A stretch of DNA of 33,134 bases, taken from Candidatus Peregrinibacteria bacterium Greene0416_19. Its GTDB lineage: Bacteria > Patescibacteriota > Gracilibacteria > Peribacterales > Peribacteraceae. The position numbers were made by a program, and so were the translations under genes. Shown here piece by piece: positions 1 to 6,934 of this stretch; within the stretch, counting starts at the first letter, position 1; each line of letters opens with the position of its first letter. Location of the stretch: NCBI GenBank assembly GCA_007375735.1, contig VMEW01000017.1, positions 1 through 33,134 on the forward strand. Direction: 5' to 3'. Under the pieces are notes generated by a model, which worked only from the letters and a program-made list of their open reading frames with translations, did no database searches and had not been told where the DNA came from.

Positions 1-109
1 CATGTTCCGCTACAATCTTCCCGTCTACCAGACCAGAGTCTCCGTTCTTTCTGCCCTTCTCTCTCGAAAAATCAACACAGTTCTGGTGTAGTCCCTGCCA
101 GACAACGTA

Positions 110-138
110 TTGCTTTTGTCATACATTCGCTATACGCT
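110..138 (+). promoter_or_regulatory. Probable promoter of the first toxin-antitoxin pair
   Basis: A -35-like TTGCTT (110-115) lies 17 bases before a -10-like TACGCT (133-138), which ends 9 bases before the antitoxin ATG at 148. The 7-bp unit CGCTATA is tandemly duplicated at 128-141, overlapping the -10, and could be an autorepressor site. No Shine-Dalgarno lies between the -10 and the ATG, so the message may be nearly leaderless. Bases 1-109 hold nothing I can identify. Confidence 0.4.
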
Positions 139-147
139 ATAGATGCC

Positions 148-426
148 ATGTCCAAGCAACCAACCACCATCCGACTCGAACCGGCGTTCTACAAGCAAGT
201 TCTGCGTGAAGCGAAGAAAACAGGACTCAGCTTCAGCGATATTGTGCATCTTCTGCTCCGCGCATTCACGGAGGGAGCGGTGCAGATTGGCGTTACGCAG
301 TATCCCAAAGGATATTTGGAGATGATCGGGCGAGAGGCGGAAGAGCTGCGCCGCTTCCATAGGAAAGGGAAGGTGAAAAAGTACGCCTCTGCGAAGGAGG
401 CCTTCGATGATATTCTCGGACGGTGA
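148..426 (+). CDS. Antitoxin, ribbon-helix-helix type (92 aa)
   Basis: This is a small basic protein whose first 45 residues (TIRLEP beta strand, then two helices containing GLSFSDIVHLLL) have the look of a ribbon-helix-helix DNA-binding domain. The C-terminal half (charged helix with EAEELRR and AKEAFDDIL) would be the toxin-neutralising tail. Its TGA overlaps the GTG start of the next gene by four bases, the classic coupling of an antitoxin-toxin pair. ATG 148 is preferred over ATG 143, which is in another frame. The family assignment rests on pattern and context; the exact subfamily is not recognised. Confidence 0.7.
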   Translation: MSKQPTTIRLEPAFYKQVLREAKKTGLSFSDIVHLLLRAFTEGAVQIGVTQYPKGYLEMIGREAEELRRFHRKGKVKKYASAKEAFDDILGR

Positions 427-725
427 GTTTCTCGGTTGCATTCTCAAGGCGCTTCCTCAAAACCGCGAAGAAGTACAGGCTCGGAGGCAAGAGAAAGATC
501 CTCGAGGTGGCCGAGGAGGCACCCCATCTTCTTTCCGTTCACGATTCTCGCTCGCTGTTCGTTTTGAGCAAGCAATGGAAGGACCATGCCCTCAAGGGGA
601 ACAAGCAGGGAATCCGTGAACTTCATTTGAGCCAGGACGAATTACTTCTCTATGCCATTGACAATAAAACGTCGACCGTCGAATTAATCGACATCATCAG
701 CCACGAGGAGCTTCGCAGCCAGTGA
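423..725 (+). CDS. RelE/ParE-superfamily toxin (100 aa)
   Basis: Probable ribosome-dependent mRNA interferase. The start is GTG 423, overlapping the antitoxin stop. The layout matches the RelE/YafQ fold: basic N-terminal helix (RRFLKTAKKYRLGGKRKI), then a strand region with DHALKGNKQGIRELHLSQDELLLYAI, which parallels the HPL-G-W--RE-HI--DWLLIY stretch of YafQ toxins, then a final strand with a His near the C terminus (IISHEEL). The usual Asp-Trp after the HI strand is replaced by Asp-Glu, so catalysis may differ or be weak. It ends 14 bases before the convergent membrane protein gene. Confidence 0.68.
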   Translation: MSFSVAFSRRFLKTAKKYRLGGKRKILEVAEEAPHLLSVHDSRSLFVLSKQWKDHALKGNKQGIRELHLSQDELLLYAIDNKTSTVELIDIISHEELRSQ

Positions 726-739
726 CCACGCGGCTCGTC

Positions 740-997
740 TCACACCCCCGTCTCCACCGCCCGCCTCGTCCCCCCCGGAATCAGATACTTCAGCCAACCG
801 AAGAAGAAATCAGTCGTCCCCGTCAGGCCCGCCACGCCGAAGAAGAAGAGGAAGACGGCGACGAAAATGAGCAGGTTGTAGACGCCGCCCACCCGCCGCA
901 TCCAGTCGGCCTCGCCGATCATGTCCCCCGCCTGCTCGCGGTACTTGATGAGGAAGAACGAGCCGACGATGAAGATGACGCTGAGGAGCCACGGCAT
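740..997 (-). CDS. Small two-TM membrane protein of unknown function (85 aa)
   Basis: Two hydrophobic segments, about residues 3-19 and 38-58, flank a short charged loop (KYREQAGDMIGEADWMRR); the C terminus is short and polar. I do not recognise a family. The ATG at 997 is supported by an extended -10 (TGC then TACACT, 1005-1013) ending 7 bases upstream, with no Shine-Dalgarno. It lies downstream of trxA on the same strand, about 200 bases away, with a separate promoter. Confidence 0.65.
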   Translation of the reverse strand: MPWLLSVIFIVGSFFLIKYREQAGDMIGEADWMRRVGGVYNLLIFVAVFLFFFGVAGLTGTTDFFFGWLKYLIPGGTRRAVETGV

Positions 998-1004
998 GGG
1001 AGGG

Positions 1005-1013
1005 AGTGTAGCA
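1005..1013 (-). promoter_or_regulatory. Extended -10 promoter of the 85-aa membrane protein
   Basis: On the minus strand TGC is followed by TACACT and then 7 bases to the ATG. No clear -35. This spacing predicts a leaderless transcript. Confidence 0.5.
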
Positions 1014-1162
1014 GAATCCTGCGAGAAGAGTCGGAGGACGCCGAAAAGGCCGACGATGCCGAAGAATGGTCACTTTCTCCTCGGACTCGTCGACCTTTGC
1101 CGACCGTAGTTACTCCGGGATAGCCGCAGAGACGATTGTTCTTTCGAGGGAAGGCTACAGCC

Positions 1163-1176
1163 GACGAAGGTCGGTA
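1163..1176. repeat. Small inverted repeat CCGAC-GAAG-GTCGG in the trxA downstream spacer
   Basis: A perfect 5-bp stem with a 4-base loop. The surrounding 1020-1200 spacer is rich in short GTCGG/CCGAC/TCGGTATC repeats and contains no gene I can support. No T-tract follows on either strand, so it is not a clear intrinsic terminator. Confidence 0.35.
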
Positions 1177-1200
1177 TCGTCGGAGTCCTCGGTATCCTCA

Positions 1201-1521
1201 TCAGGCAATTGCCGCATCGATCTCCCGCTTGAAGTCCTCCTTCGATTTGCTACCCACGAAACTCCGCGCCGCCTCGCCACCCTTGAAGATGATGAACGTG
1301 GGAATGCTCATCACCCCGAACTGGCCCGGCACGTCGCTGTTCTCGTCGACATTGATCTTCACGAACTTCACCCTGCCGCCGTACTCGCCTTCGGTCTCCT
1401 CCACGACCGGCAGCATCGCCTTGCACGGCCCGCACCACGGAGCCCAGAAGTCGACCACGACAGGGATATCGGATTCCAACACTTCCTTCTTGAAGTCGGC
1501 ATCACTTACTGGCTGTGGCAT
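1201..1521 (-). CDS. trxA: Thioredoxin
   Basis: A 106-residue thioredoxin of normal length. The active site WCGPC is at 29-33 after the DFWAPW strand, the cis-proline is Pro74 in SIPT, and Asp24 is the usual buried acid. It reduces cytoplasmic disulfides using electrons from thioredoxin reductase, which is not in this window. A promoter with -35 GTGACG and -10 TATACT (1546-1574) lies 24 bases upstream of the ATG, so unlike many neighbours it has a short leader. It lies just downstream of pgi on the same strand but has its own promoter overlapping the pgi 3' end. Confidence 0.97.
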   Translation of the reverse strand: MPQPVSDADFKKEVLESDIPVVVDFWAPWCGPCKAMLPVVEETEGEYGGRVKFVKINVDENSDVPGQFGVMSIPTFIIFKGGEAARSFVGSKSKEDFKREIDAAIA

Positions 1522-1545
1522 ATCTCTCTGGGAAAAGGAGGAGGG

Positions 1546-1574
1546 AGTATAGGATTTTCTGCGGTGGACGTCAC
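1546..1574 (-). promoter_or_regulatory. trxA promoter
   Basis: On the minus strand GTGACG (-35) is separated by exactly 17 bases from TATACT (-10). The -35 overlaps the last codons of pgi. Confidence 0.55.
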
Positions 1575-2854
1575 ATCATTTTTCCTTTCATGAGTAGCTC
1601 CTTCGTGATGTTCTTCCCGGTTTCAACGGCGGGCTGGCCGTACGGGTCGATGCGGTAGAGCTTGCCCAGGAAGACGACCTCGGCGAGCAGCAGGAAGAAG
1701 AGCTGGCCCAGGTGGTAGGCATCCAGGCGCGTGATCGAAATGGTCGCGCTTGGGCGCTTGACGGAGAGGAGCGCGCGGCTGGTGCCCTCGTAGCAGGCGT
1801 CGAAGAGCTCACCGAAGGACTTGCCGGCCATCCAGCCGAAGGGCTCCGGGATGTCGCGGGGAACGGCCAAGTGGGGTTTTTCGATATCGCGGATGAACAG
1901 GTGCCACTGGGCACGCGGCCCGGCCATCCACTGTTGTAGGAGTGAGTGCTGGTCCTGCGTGCCGATGGCGGCGGAGGGGATCGGGTTATGCGTCTCGTTC
2001 TTCCCCAGGCTCTCCGCGATGAGCTGCTGATTCCAGCGGGCGATGGAACGGAGCCGCTCGCTGTAGGGCATGATGACGCGGATCCGGTAGCCGCGCTTGC
2101 TTTCGAGCAGGAACTGGGTGGCCGCCAGGAGCGCCGCCGGATTATTCTCGATGTTCGTCTTTTGACACAGTGTATCCATCTCCTTCGCCCCGCGGATGAA
2201 GCGGTCCAGGTCGGCGTTCAGGAGGGCCATGGGGAGCAGGCCGATGGGGGTGAAGATGGAGTACCGGCCGCCCACCCCTGGCGGGATCGGCAACATCGGG
2301 ATCCCTTCCTGCAGGCAGAAGGCGCGTAGGTGTCCTTTCTCCGGATCCGTGACCGCGATGACACGTTCCGCCGCTTTGCGGCCCATTGCCTCCTTCAGCC
2401 TCCGGTAACAGAGGAAGAAAATGCTCATGGGTTCCAGCGTGTCGCCGGACTTGCTCGCTACCACCACCATGGTCGTCTTCCAGTTGACCATCGCCAGGTA
2501 GGAGGCGAGCACCGCAGGGTCGAGCGAATCCATCACGATGAAGGCCGGCGTTTCGGGGCCCTCGAACACCTCCTGCAGCACTGTTGGTCCCAGTCCCGAG
2601 CCGCCGATACCGATCCAGAGGATGGTCTGGATGCCCTCGCCGCGCGCCCGCACCGCCGCCTCCCGCACTCGTTCGATGGCCTTCCGGTCATAGGGGTCCA
2701 TGGACCAGGCGTGCTGGCCGCGGGACCGCTCTTTCAACCAGTCCTCGATGTACCGGCGCATGTTTGTCCGGAGGAGGGTGAACTCCTGCTCGGGTATCCC
2801 TGCCGTGCTGGTGATCAATTTGGCAGTGGCCGCGGAGATGTCGAGATGCAGCAT
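1571..2854 (-). CDS. pgi: Glucose-6-phosphate isomerase
   Basis: Interconverts glucose-6-phosphate and fructose-6-phosphate in glycolysis/gluconeogenesis. At 427 aa it is near the length of the short bacterial form. Diagnostic segments are GIGGSGLG (82-89, sugar phosphate site), SKSGDT (134-139, phosphate loop), GGRYS (195-199), the catalytic Glu281 in AESLGK, GTQDQHS with His303, and QPAVETGK with the catalytic Lys414. All expected catalytic residues are present. The ATG at 2854 directly abuts the left arm of the octamer repeat array; no ordinary promoter is evident between ruvA and pgi, so the gene may be co-transcribed with ruvA through the repeat. Confidence 0.97.
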   Translation of the reverse strand: MLHLDISAATAKLITSTAGIPEQEFTLLRTNMRRYIEDWLKERSRGQHAWSMDPYDRKAIERVREAAVRARGEGIQTILWIGIGGSGLGPTVLQEVFEGPETPAFIVMDSLDPAVLASYLAMVNWKTTMVVVASKSGDTLEPMSIFFLCYRRLKEAMGRKAAERVIAVTDPEKGHLRAFCLQEGIPMLPIPPGVGGRYSIFTPIGLLPMALLNADLDRFIRGAKEMDTLCQKTNIENNPAALLAATQFLLESKRGYRIRVIMPYSERLRSIARWNQQLIAESLGKNETHNPIPSAAIGTQDQHSLLQQWMAGPRAQWHLFIRDIEKPHLAVPRDIPEPFGWMAGKSFGELFDACYEGTSRALLSVKRPSATISITRLDAYHLGQLFFLLLAEVVFLGKLYRIDPYGQPAVETGKNITKELLMKGKMM

Positions 2855-2856
2855 AG

Positions 2857-2993
2857 AGCTTCTTAGCTTGTTAGCTTTTTAGCTTATTAGCTTCTCTTTT
2901 TCCAGTTCTGCGATAGATATCATCATGCATGATCGCTCAAAGAGATGTGTCATCAGAAGCTAAAAAGCTAACAAGCTAAGAAGCTGACAAGCT
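2857..2993. repeat. Facing octamer arrays, locus 1 (ruvA-pgi spacer)
   Basis: Left arm 2857-2896 is five tandem units of AGCTTNTT with N = C,G,T,A,C. Right arm 2954-2993 is five units of the reverse complement AANAAGCT. Units 2857-2880 are perfectly complementary to 2962-2985 (24 bp) and AGCTTCT 2889-2895 to 2955-2961, leaving the AGCTTATT unit as an 8-base bulge. A centre of about 58 bases separates the arms. The right arm contains the ruvA stop codon and the left arm touches the pgi start, so the element fills the whole intergenic gap. A second copy lies at 21380-21506. Confidence 0.85.
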
Positions 2994-3573
2994 AGAGGCT
3001 GCGGAGGGCAGCTGCAACACGTTCCTCGGTCGATTTGAGATCGGGGGGCAGAGCTTTGAGCGTACGCAGGATGGTTGCGCTGTCGTAGCCCAGGGAGGAG
3101 AGCGTGGTGACGGCGTCGTGATCGAACTCGCTGCGCATCGCGCCGTCCGTCGAGGATGTTCCGAGCAGGCCCGGTTTCTTCTCGAGCAGAGATTTCAGTT
3201 CGAGCAGGAGCTTCTCCGCAGTCCTTTTCCCCACGCCTTTGATGCTCGAGAGCATGGAGACATCCTGCGTGTGGGTCGCGCGCAGCAGGAAGTCCCGGGG
3301 GACGGCGCAGAATTCCAGCGCCATTTTCGGCCCGATGCCGGGCAACTTCAGGAATTCCTCGAAGAGCGTCCGCCCGGCCCGGTCAGCGAAGCCGAACAGA
3401 TCGAAACGATCCTCACGGATGTATGCGGAAACCCACAGCATGCGGGGCTGTCCTTCCTCCAAACTGTCCCACACGTCGAGGGGAACCTGCACACGGTACC
3501 CCACGCCGGCGACGTCCACGGTGGCCTCGCCGGTGTCCAGCTTATGAATGGGGCCGCGGAGGTGGGCGATCAT
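2992..3573 (-). CDS. ruvA: Holliday junction branch migration protein RuvA
   Basis: RuvA binds Holliday junctions and positions the RuvB helicase. The N-terminal OB domain begins MIAHLRGPI and contains GVGYRVQVP; two helix-hairpin-helix motifs follow (LPGIGPKMALEF and IKGVGKRTAEKLLLEL), and the C-terminal domain III ends with the three-helix RuvB-binding module. I place the start at ATG 3573 (193 aa) rather than at an upstream ATG at 3606, because family members start at MI--L-G and an extended -10 (TGC TATACT) ends 6 bases before 3573. ruvB and ruvC are not nearby. The stop codon lies inside the octamer array. Confidence 0.95.
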   Translation of the reverse strand: MIAHLRGPIHKLDTGEATVDVAGVGYRVQVPLDVWDSLEEGQPRMLWVSAYIREDRFDLFGFADRAGRTLFEEFLKLPGIGPKMALEFCAVPRDFLLRATHTQDVSMLSSIKGVGKRTAEKLLLELKSLLEKKPGLLGTSSTDGAMRSEFDHDAVTTLSSLGYDSATILRTLKALPPDLKSTEERVAAALRSL

Positions 3574-3579
3574 GGTGGG

Positions 3580-3588
3580 AGTATAGCA
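3580..3588 (-). promoter_or_regulatory. Extended -10 promoter of ruvA
   Basis: On the minus strand TGC TATACT is followed by exactly 6 bases and then the ruvA ATG. It is divergent from the promoter of the M23 peptidase gene. Confidence 0.6.
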
Positions 3589-3590
3589 GG

Positions 3591-3619
3591 TTCCCGGATG
3601 CCCCATTTTCAGCTATAAT
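3591..3619 (+). promoter_or_regulatory. Promoter of the M23 peptidase gene
   Basis: TTCCCG (3591-3596), a 17-base spacer, and a consensus TATAAT (3614-3619) ending 8 bases before ATG 3628. The intervening GAGGGGAA could act as a Shine-Dalgarno only if transcription starts unusually early. Confidence 0.55.
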
Positions 3620-3627
3620 GAGGGGAA

Positions 3628-4920
3628 ATGCACATCACCCGCCGTCTCACGATCGTGCTGTTCCTCGTGCTCGGTCTCGTGCCGCTCGGCCTGAGTCAGC
3701 TGCTGGCCGAGGTGGTGAATCGGGAGCAGGTGCAGGAAGCATTTGAGCAGACGCTCCAGGAGGCGGAGGACCGTTACCGTCACCGGGCGGCTGCCACCGC
3801 CACGCAGACGCGCAGCAATCGCGAGCTCACGCAGGCGGCGAAGGATCTGGCGACAGTCGGCAAAGAGAAGCGTGATCTACGTTTGCAACTGGCGCGGTTG
3901 GAGGAGGTGTTGCGCTTCACCACCCGCAGCGCCGACCAGCTGGGGAGGGACTACGTCCGTCTGCAGCTGCTCTCGGAGCGCGAGCGCGATCAATTTGTCA
4001 CGTTCCTACGACATTCGAGTGTCAGGAGGGTGGATGTGAACGGCGTCCCCTCGCTCTCAGCCCTCCTCATCCGGCGGCTCTTTGGGGAATCACTGGGAGA
4101 GTCCGTCGCGCGGGACGATCGCGATGTGGTGGTGCTCCGCGCGCGCCAGGAGCTCCTGGAGCGCATGAACGCGACGGAGGCCGCCGCGCAGGTGACGCTC
4201 ATGCAGCTGCAGTCCTCTGCGGGGGAATTCGCAGCGGAGTACCTGGTGCTGCAGGGACGACTGGCGGAACTGCAGGATCGTTACCTGAGTGATCAACAGA
4301 CCATTGCCTCCGCGCGGCGCACGATGGATCTGACCCAGGACCAGCTCCTGGCCATCCGCCGCGAGACGGATGAGGTGCATGCGCAGGTGTTGCGGATCCA
4401 GGGCGAGCTTGCCCGTATCGATTCCCGTATCCGCAGCAAGGCGGAACGCACGCTCATCGACAAGGGCCTGATCGGCGCGAAGCCCGGCCGGACAGAGGAA
4501 GCGGCGTCCCGATCGAAGAACTTCCGTTGGCCGGTGTTGGGGCACCTGACAGCGCGCTTCCGTGATGCCTCATACGCCGCGCACTTTCACGTGCCTCACG
4601 AAGGTATCGACATCGCCGTGCCGCAGGGCACCGTGGTCACGAGTGCCGATGAGGGCATCATCTTCCTCGTGCGGGATGGGGGGGAGACCGGCTACACGTA
4701 CGTTCTGATCGGCCACAGGGACGGCTTCGCGACCCTCTATGGACACCTGTCGGCTGTGGTCGTCAATGCCGGTCAGGAGGTGGCGCGCGGGCAGGCCATC
4801 GGCCATTCCGGCGGCGAGCCGGGGACGCCGGGCGCGGGGCTGATGACGACCGGGCAGCACCTGCATTTTGAAGTGATTGAGCGGGGTACGAACATCAATC
4901 CGTTGACGGTGCTGCCGTAA
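3628..4920 (+). CDS. EnvC-like M23/LytM-domain murein peptidase
   Basis: A 430-aa exported protein. Residues 5-28 form a signal peptide or membrane anchor (TIVLFLVLGLVPLGLSQLLA). Residues about 30-290 are long coiled coils, as in EnvC/NlpD-type cell-division hydrolases. The C-terminal LytM domain (about 300-430) has the metal ligands in HEGID (His324, Asp328) and HLHFEV (His411, His413), plus YTYVLIGHRDGFATLYGHL. All zinc ligands seem present, so it may be an active endopeptidase on peptidoglycan cross-links and not only an amidase activator. It stands alone, divergent from ruvA and convergent with the flavin reductase gene. Confidence 0.92.
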   Translation: MHITRRLTIVLFLVLGLVPLGLSQLLAEVVNREQVQEAFEQTLQEAEDRYRHRAAATATQTRSNRELTQAAKDLATVGKEKRDLRLQLARLEEVLRFTTRSADQLGRDYVRLQLLSERERDQFVTFLRHSSVRRVDVNGVPSLSALLIRRLFGESLGESVARDDRDVVVLRARQELLERMNATEAAAQVTLMQLQSSAGEFAAEYLVLQGRLAELQDRYLSDQQTIASARRTMDLTQDQLLAIRRETDEVHAQVLRIQGELARIDSRIRSKAERTLIDKGLIGAKPGRTEEAASRSKNFRWPVLGHLTARFRDASYAAHFHVPHEGIDIAVPQGTVVTSADEGIIFLVRDGGETGYTYVLIGHRDGFATLYGHLSAVVVNAGQEVARGQAIGHSGGEPGTPGAGLMTTGQHLHFEVIERGTNINPLTVLP

Positions 4921-4935
4921 GTCATGCCCCCATCC

Positions 4936-5502
4936 CTACTTCCTATACCTCTCCACCACCGCCTTGATCCGCTCCATCTCCTCCTGCGGCGGCTTCGGGA
5001 TGTTCTCGCCGACGTGCCAGTACTTGCCCTTGTGGTAGGCGGCTGGATCCTTGGACTCGTCCGTCTCCGCGCGTTGCACCTCACCCACGAACATGATGTG
5101 GTCACCGTATGTTCGGTGGTCGATCAGCCGGCATTCCGCCCGGAGGCGCGCGCCCTCGACGGTTGGCGGCTTGATCGTTGCACCCGGGAGGAATTGGTAG
5201 CCCAGCTCCTTCAGTGCGGCGACTTTGTCGTACTCCTTTCCGTGCTTGCTGCCCGCGATGCTCGCGATGACGTTCTGGTCCGTCGAGGCGATGCTGACGC
5301 CGAACTCCGCCGTCGCGAGGATGTTCTCCGCCGTCGCCTTGTTCGGACCCAGGCACACGGCGATCATCCCCGGCTCGTAGGAGATGTGGTGCGTCCACTC
5401 CGCCGCCATGACGTTCTCGCCGTGCGGGCCGGTCGATGTGATGAGTCCGACGTTCGTGATGAAGGAGTGGTGGGCGGGGGAGCCGTAGGGGAGCGCGGTC
5501 AT
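4936..5502 (-). CDS. Flavin reductase-like FMN-binding protein
   Basis: A 188-aa protein of the flavin reductase/HpaC split-barrel family. Typical features are the N-terminal strand ending in TSTGPHGENVMAAEWTHHIS, the CLGPNKATAENI segment after a strand, and the late TYGDHIMFVGEV strand. It probably binds FMN and reduces it with NAD(P)H, or uses it in a flavoprotein reaction; the substrate is not evident. A -10 (TATCAT, 5509-5514) ends 6 bases before the ATG. It converges on the M23 gene with a 15-base gap. Confidence 0.88.
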   Translation of the reverse strand: MTALPYGSPAHHSFITNVGLITSTGPHGENVMAAEWTHHISYEPGMIAVCLGPNKATAENILATAEFGVSIASTDQNVIASIAGSKHGKEYDKVAALKELGYQFLPGATIKPPTVEGARLRAECRLIDHRTYGDHIMFVGEVQRAETDESKDPAAYHKGKYWHVGENIPKPPQEEMERIKAVVERYRK

Positions 5503-5508
5503 GGTGTG

Positions 5509-5514
5509 ATGATA
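5509..5514 (-). promoter_or_regulatory. -10 box of the flavin reductase-like gene
   Basis: TATCAT on the minus strand followed by 6 bases and the ATG at 5502; no Shine-Dalgarno and no strong -35. Predicts a leaderless message. Confidence 0.45.
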
Positions 5515-5539
5515 CAGGAATAATCATCACCACGAGAGA

Positions 5540-5558
5540 GCGGGTTTTCTATCCGCGG
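5540..5558. repeat. Degenerate copy of the gyrA-rpmE REP-like hairpin over the rsmI stop
   Basis: The 19 bases agree with 16 of 19 bases of the hairpin core at 11287-11305 (GCGGGT, five-base loop, AYCCGC, GG). It folds as GCGGGT/ATCCGC and includes the rsmI stop codon at 5549-5551. Confidence 0.5.
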
Positions 5559-6223
5559 CCCCCGACGACGATAACGAATTCACCTTTCTTCACAAGGGGC
5601 ATCGCCACACCGGACAGCTCGCCAATCGTCGTCCGGACGAACTCCTCATGCATTTTCGTCAGCTCCCGCCCGATGACGACCGGTCGGTCCGGTTGATCCT
5701 TCAGTGCATCTGCCACTTCGAGCAGCGTCCGTTCGATCCGGTGAACCGATTCGTACAACACGATGGTGCGTTCTTCGTTCCTCAACGATGCGAGCAACGT
5801 CTTTCGTCCCTTCTTCAGGGGCAGGAAGCCCAGGTAGACGAATGTATTGATCGGCAGACCGCTCCCGCTGAGGGCCGCGAGGAAGGCCGACGGGCCTGGA
5901 ACGACTTCCATGGCGATGTCAGCATCCCGGGCCTTCGACACGAGCGTGAATCCGGGATCGCTGATGCCCGGCGTCCCGGCGTCGCTCACGAGCGCGAGGC
6001 GCTGCCCACGCTTCAGTCGCTCGATGACCGCTCCGACTTTCCCTGGGTTGCTGTAGCCATGCAGGCTGATCAGTTCCTTCTTTTCGATCTGAAGTTGCTT
6101 GAGCAGGTTCCCCGTCACCCGCGTGTCCTCGCACACGATCGCATCGCAATTCTTCAGCGTCTCGATGGCGCGCAGGGTGATGTCGCCTAGGTTGCCAATC
6201 GGCGTTGCAACAATGGAAAGCAT
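5549..6223 (-). CDS. rsmI: 16S rRNA (cytidine(1402)-2'-O)-methyltransferase RsmI
   Basis: SAM-dependent 2'-O-methylation of C1402 in the ribosomal decoding centre. At 224 aa it consists of the two-lobed tetrapyrrole methylase-like fold and lacks the extra C-terminal domain of E. coli RsmI. Family motifs are VATPIGNLGDIT near the N terminus, CEDTR, HGYSNPGK, LVSDAGTPGISDPG, VVPGPSAFLAALSGSGLP and the late LYESVHRI. A -10-like GATAAT (6241-6246 on the minus strand) gives a leader of about ten bases. A diverged duplicate of its first ten codons lies just upstream at 6242-6304. Confidence 0.96.
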   Translation of the reverse strand: MLSIVATPIGNLGDITLRAIETLKNCDAIVCEDTRVTGNLLKQLQIEKKELISLHGYSNPGKVGAVIERLKRGQRLALVSDAGTPGISDPGFTLVSKARDADIAMEVVPGPSAFLAALSGSGLPINTFVYLGFLPLKKGRKTLLASLRNEERTIVLYESVHRIERTLLEVADALKDQPDRPVVIGRELTKMHEEFVRTTIGELSGVAMPLVKKGEFVIVVGGRG

Positions 6224-6241
6224 AGGACGTTCGTGGAATGA

Positions 6242-6304
6242 TTATCTGCCATTGGCCCCGAGCCGGATCGAGGGGCCGATGGGGGTGGAGACGATGGAGA
6301 GCAT
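6242..6304 (-). pseudogene. Fossil copy of the rsmI start (20 codons)
   Basis: Reading down from 6304 the frame gives MLSIVSTPIGPSIRLGANGR then TAA. The first ten residues match the RsmI start (MLSIVATPIG) with one change, but most third codon positions differ, and this copy uses C-ending codons while the intact gene uses T-ending ones. Its ATG overlaps the yafQ TAA (TAATG). It looks like the remnant of an older rsmI 5' end left when the neighbouring toxin-antitoxin module or a second rsmI arrived; it is too short to be functional. Confidence 0.6.
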
Positions 6305-6600
6305 TATTCGATGCCGAGGACGTCGCGGTGGGTGCCGGTACGTACGAGCAAGAGGTACAATTGATTGTTGTTCTTCTCATACATCAGCAGCCAATCGGGT
6401 CCAATGTGGCACGTGCGCAGTCCTTGGAATTTTCCCTTCAAAGGATGATCATGATGCATTGGGCTTAGACTCTCATTGTTGCTCAGGGCCTCCACTACAT
6501 TTTCCAGGGGGGACAAATCAAAGCCCGATTTTTCCAGTCGCCGCACACCTTTTTTGTATTGCCTCGAGAGGATGACCCTATACTGACGTTTCGTTTTCAC
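6304..6600 (-). CDS. yafQ: YafQ-family mRNA interferase toxin
   Basis: A 98-aa RelE-superfamily endoribonuclease that cuts mRNA in the ribosomal A site. The YafQ signature is intact: HDHPLKGKFQGLRTCHIGPDWLLMY with the catalytic His, His and Asp-Trp, then LLLVRTGTHRDVLGI with the final His. Its ATG overlaps the end of the antitoxin gene by four bases. Codon use and lower GC than neighbours suggest recent arrival. The stop overlaps the fossil rsmI start. Confidence 0.92.
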   Translation of the reverse strand: MKTKRQYRVILSRQYKKGVRRLEKSGFDLSPLENVVEALSNNESLSPMHHDHPLKGKFQGLRTCHIGPDWLLMYEKNNNQLYLLLVRTGTHRDVLGIE

Positions 6601-6866
6601 TTGCGCAATATAGCTCTATGGGCTGCCCGTATAGAAGGGTAACTTTTCTTTTGCTTCTTCGCGTCTTTCCAAGCCCGCATGAGCTCTTCTTCCGCTTCCG
6701 GTGTCATTCCGTTCTCTGTCAGAATTTGGAAGGGAATGCCCTTTTGTACGATAATTTGCACCAAATAGATCTGGATGGCGGTGCTCAAATCCATCCCGAG
6801 ATGTCGGAGGATTTTTTGGGCGGATTTCTTCGTTCGCTTGTCGATTCTGACTTGAATGGTTGTCAT
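6597..6866 (-). CDS. dinJ: DinJ/RelB-family antitoxin
   Basis: An 89-aa antitoxin paired with the YafQ toxin. The N-terminal ribbon-helix-helix (TTIQVRIDKRTKKSAQKIL, then GMDLSTAIQIYLVQIIVQKGIPFQI) is the standard DinJ/RelB dimerisation and DNA-binding domain; the C-terminal helix is lysine-rich and would wrap the toxin. It is expected to repress its own promoter together with YafQ at the palindrome upstream. Confidence 0.9.
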   Translation of the reverse strand: MTTIQVRIDKRTKKSAQKILRHLGMDLSTAIQIYLVQIIVQKGIPFQILTENGMTPEAEEELMRAWKDAKKQKKSYPSIRAAHRAILRK

Positions 6867-6872
6867 GCTTCC

Positions 6873-6901
6873 AGTCTAATCTGGTGAAATGACAATGTCA
6901 A
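6873..6901 (-). promoter_or_regulatory. dinJ-yafQ promoter and palindromic operator
   Basis: A near-consensus promoter on the minus strand: TTGACA (6896-6901), 17-base spacer, TAGACT (6873-6878), 6 bases to the dinJ ATG. The 11-bp palindrome TGACATTGTCA (6890-6900) covers the -35 and is the likely autorepressor site. A second TTGACA occurs about 20 bases further upstream. No Shine-Dalgarno. Confidence 0.75.
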
Positions 6902-6934
6902 TACATCGTCAGTACAACTGTCAATGCGTACTTT

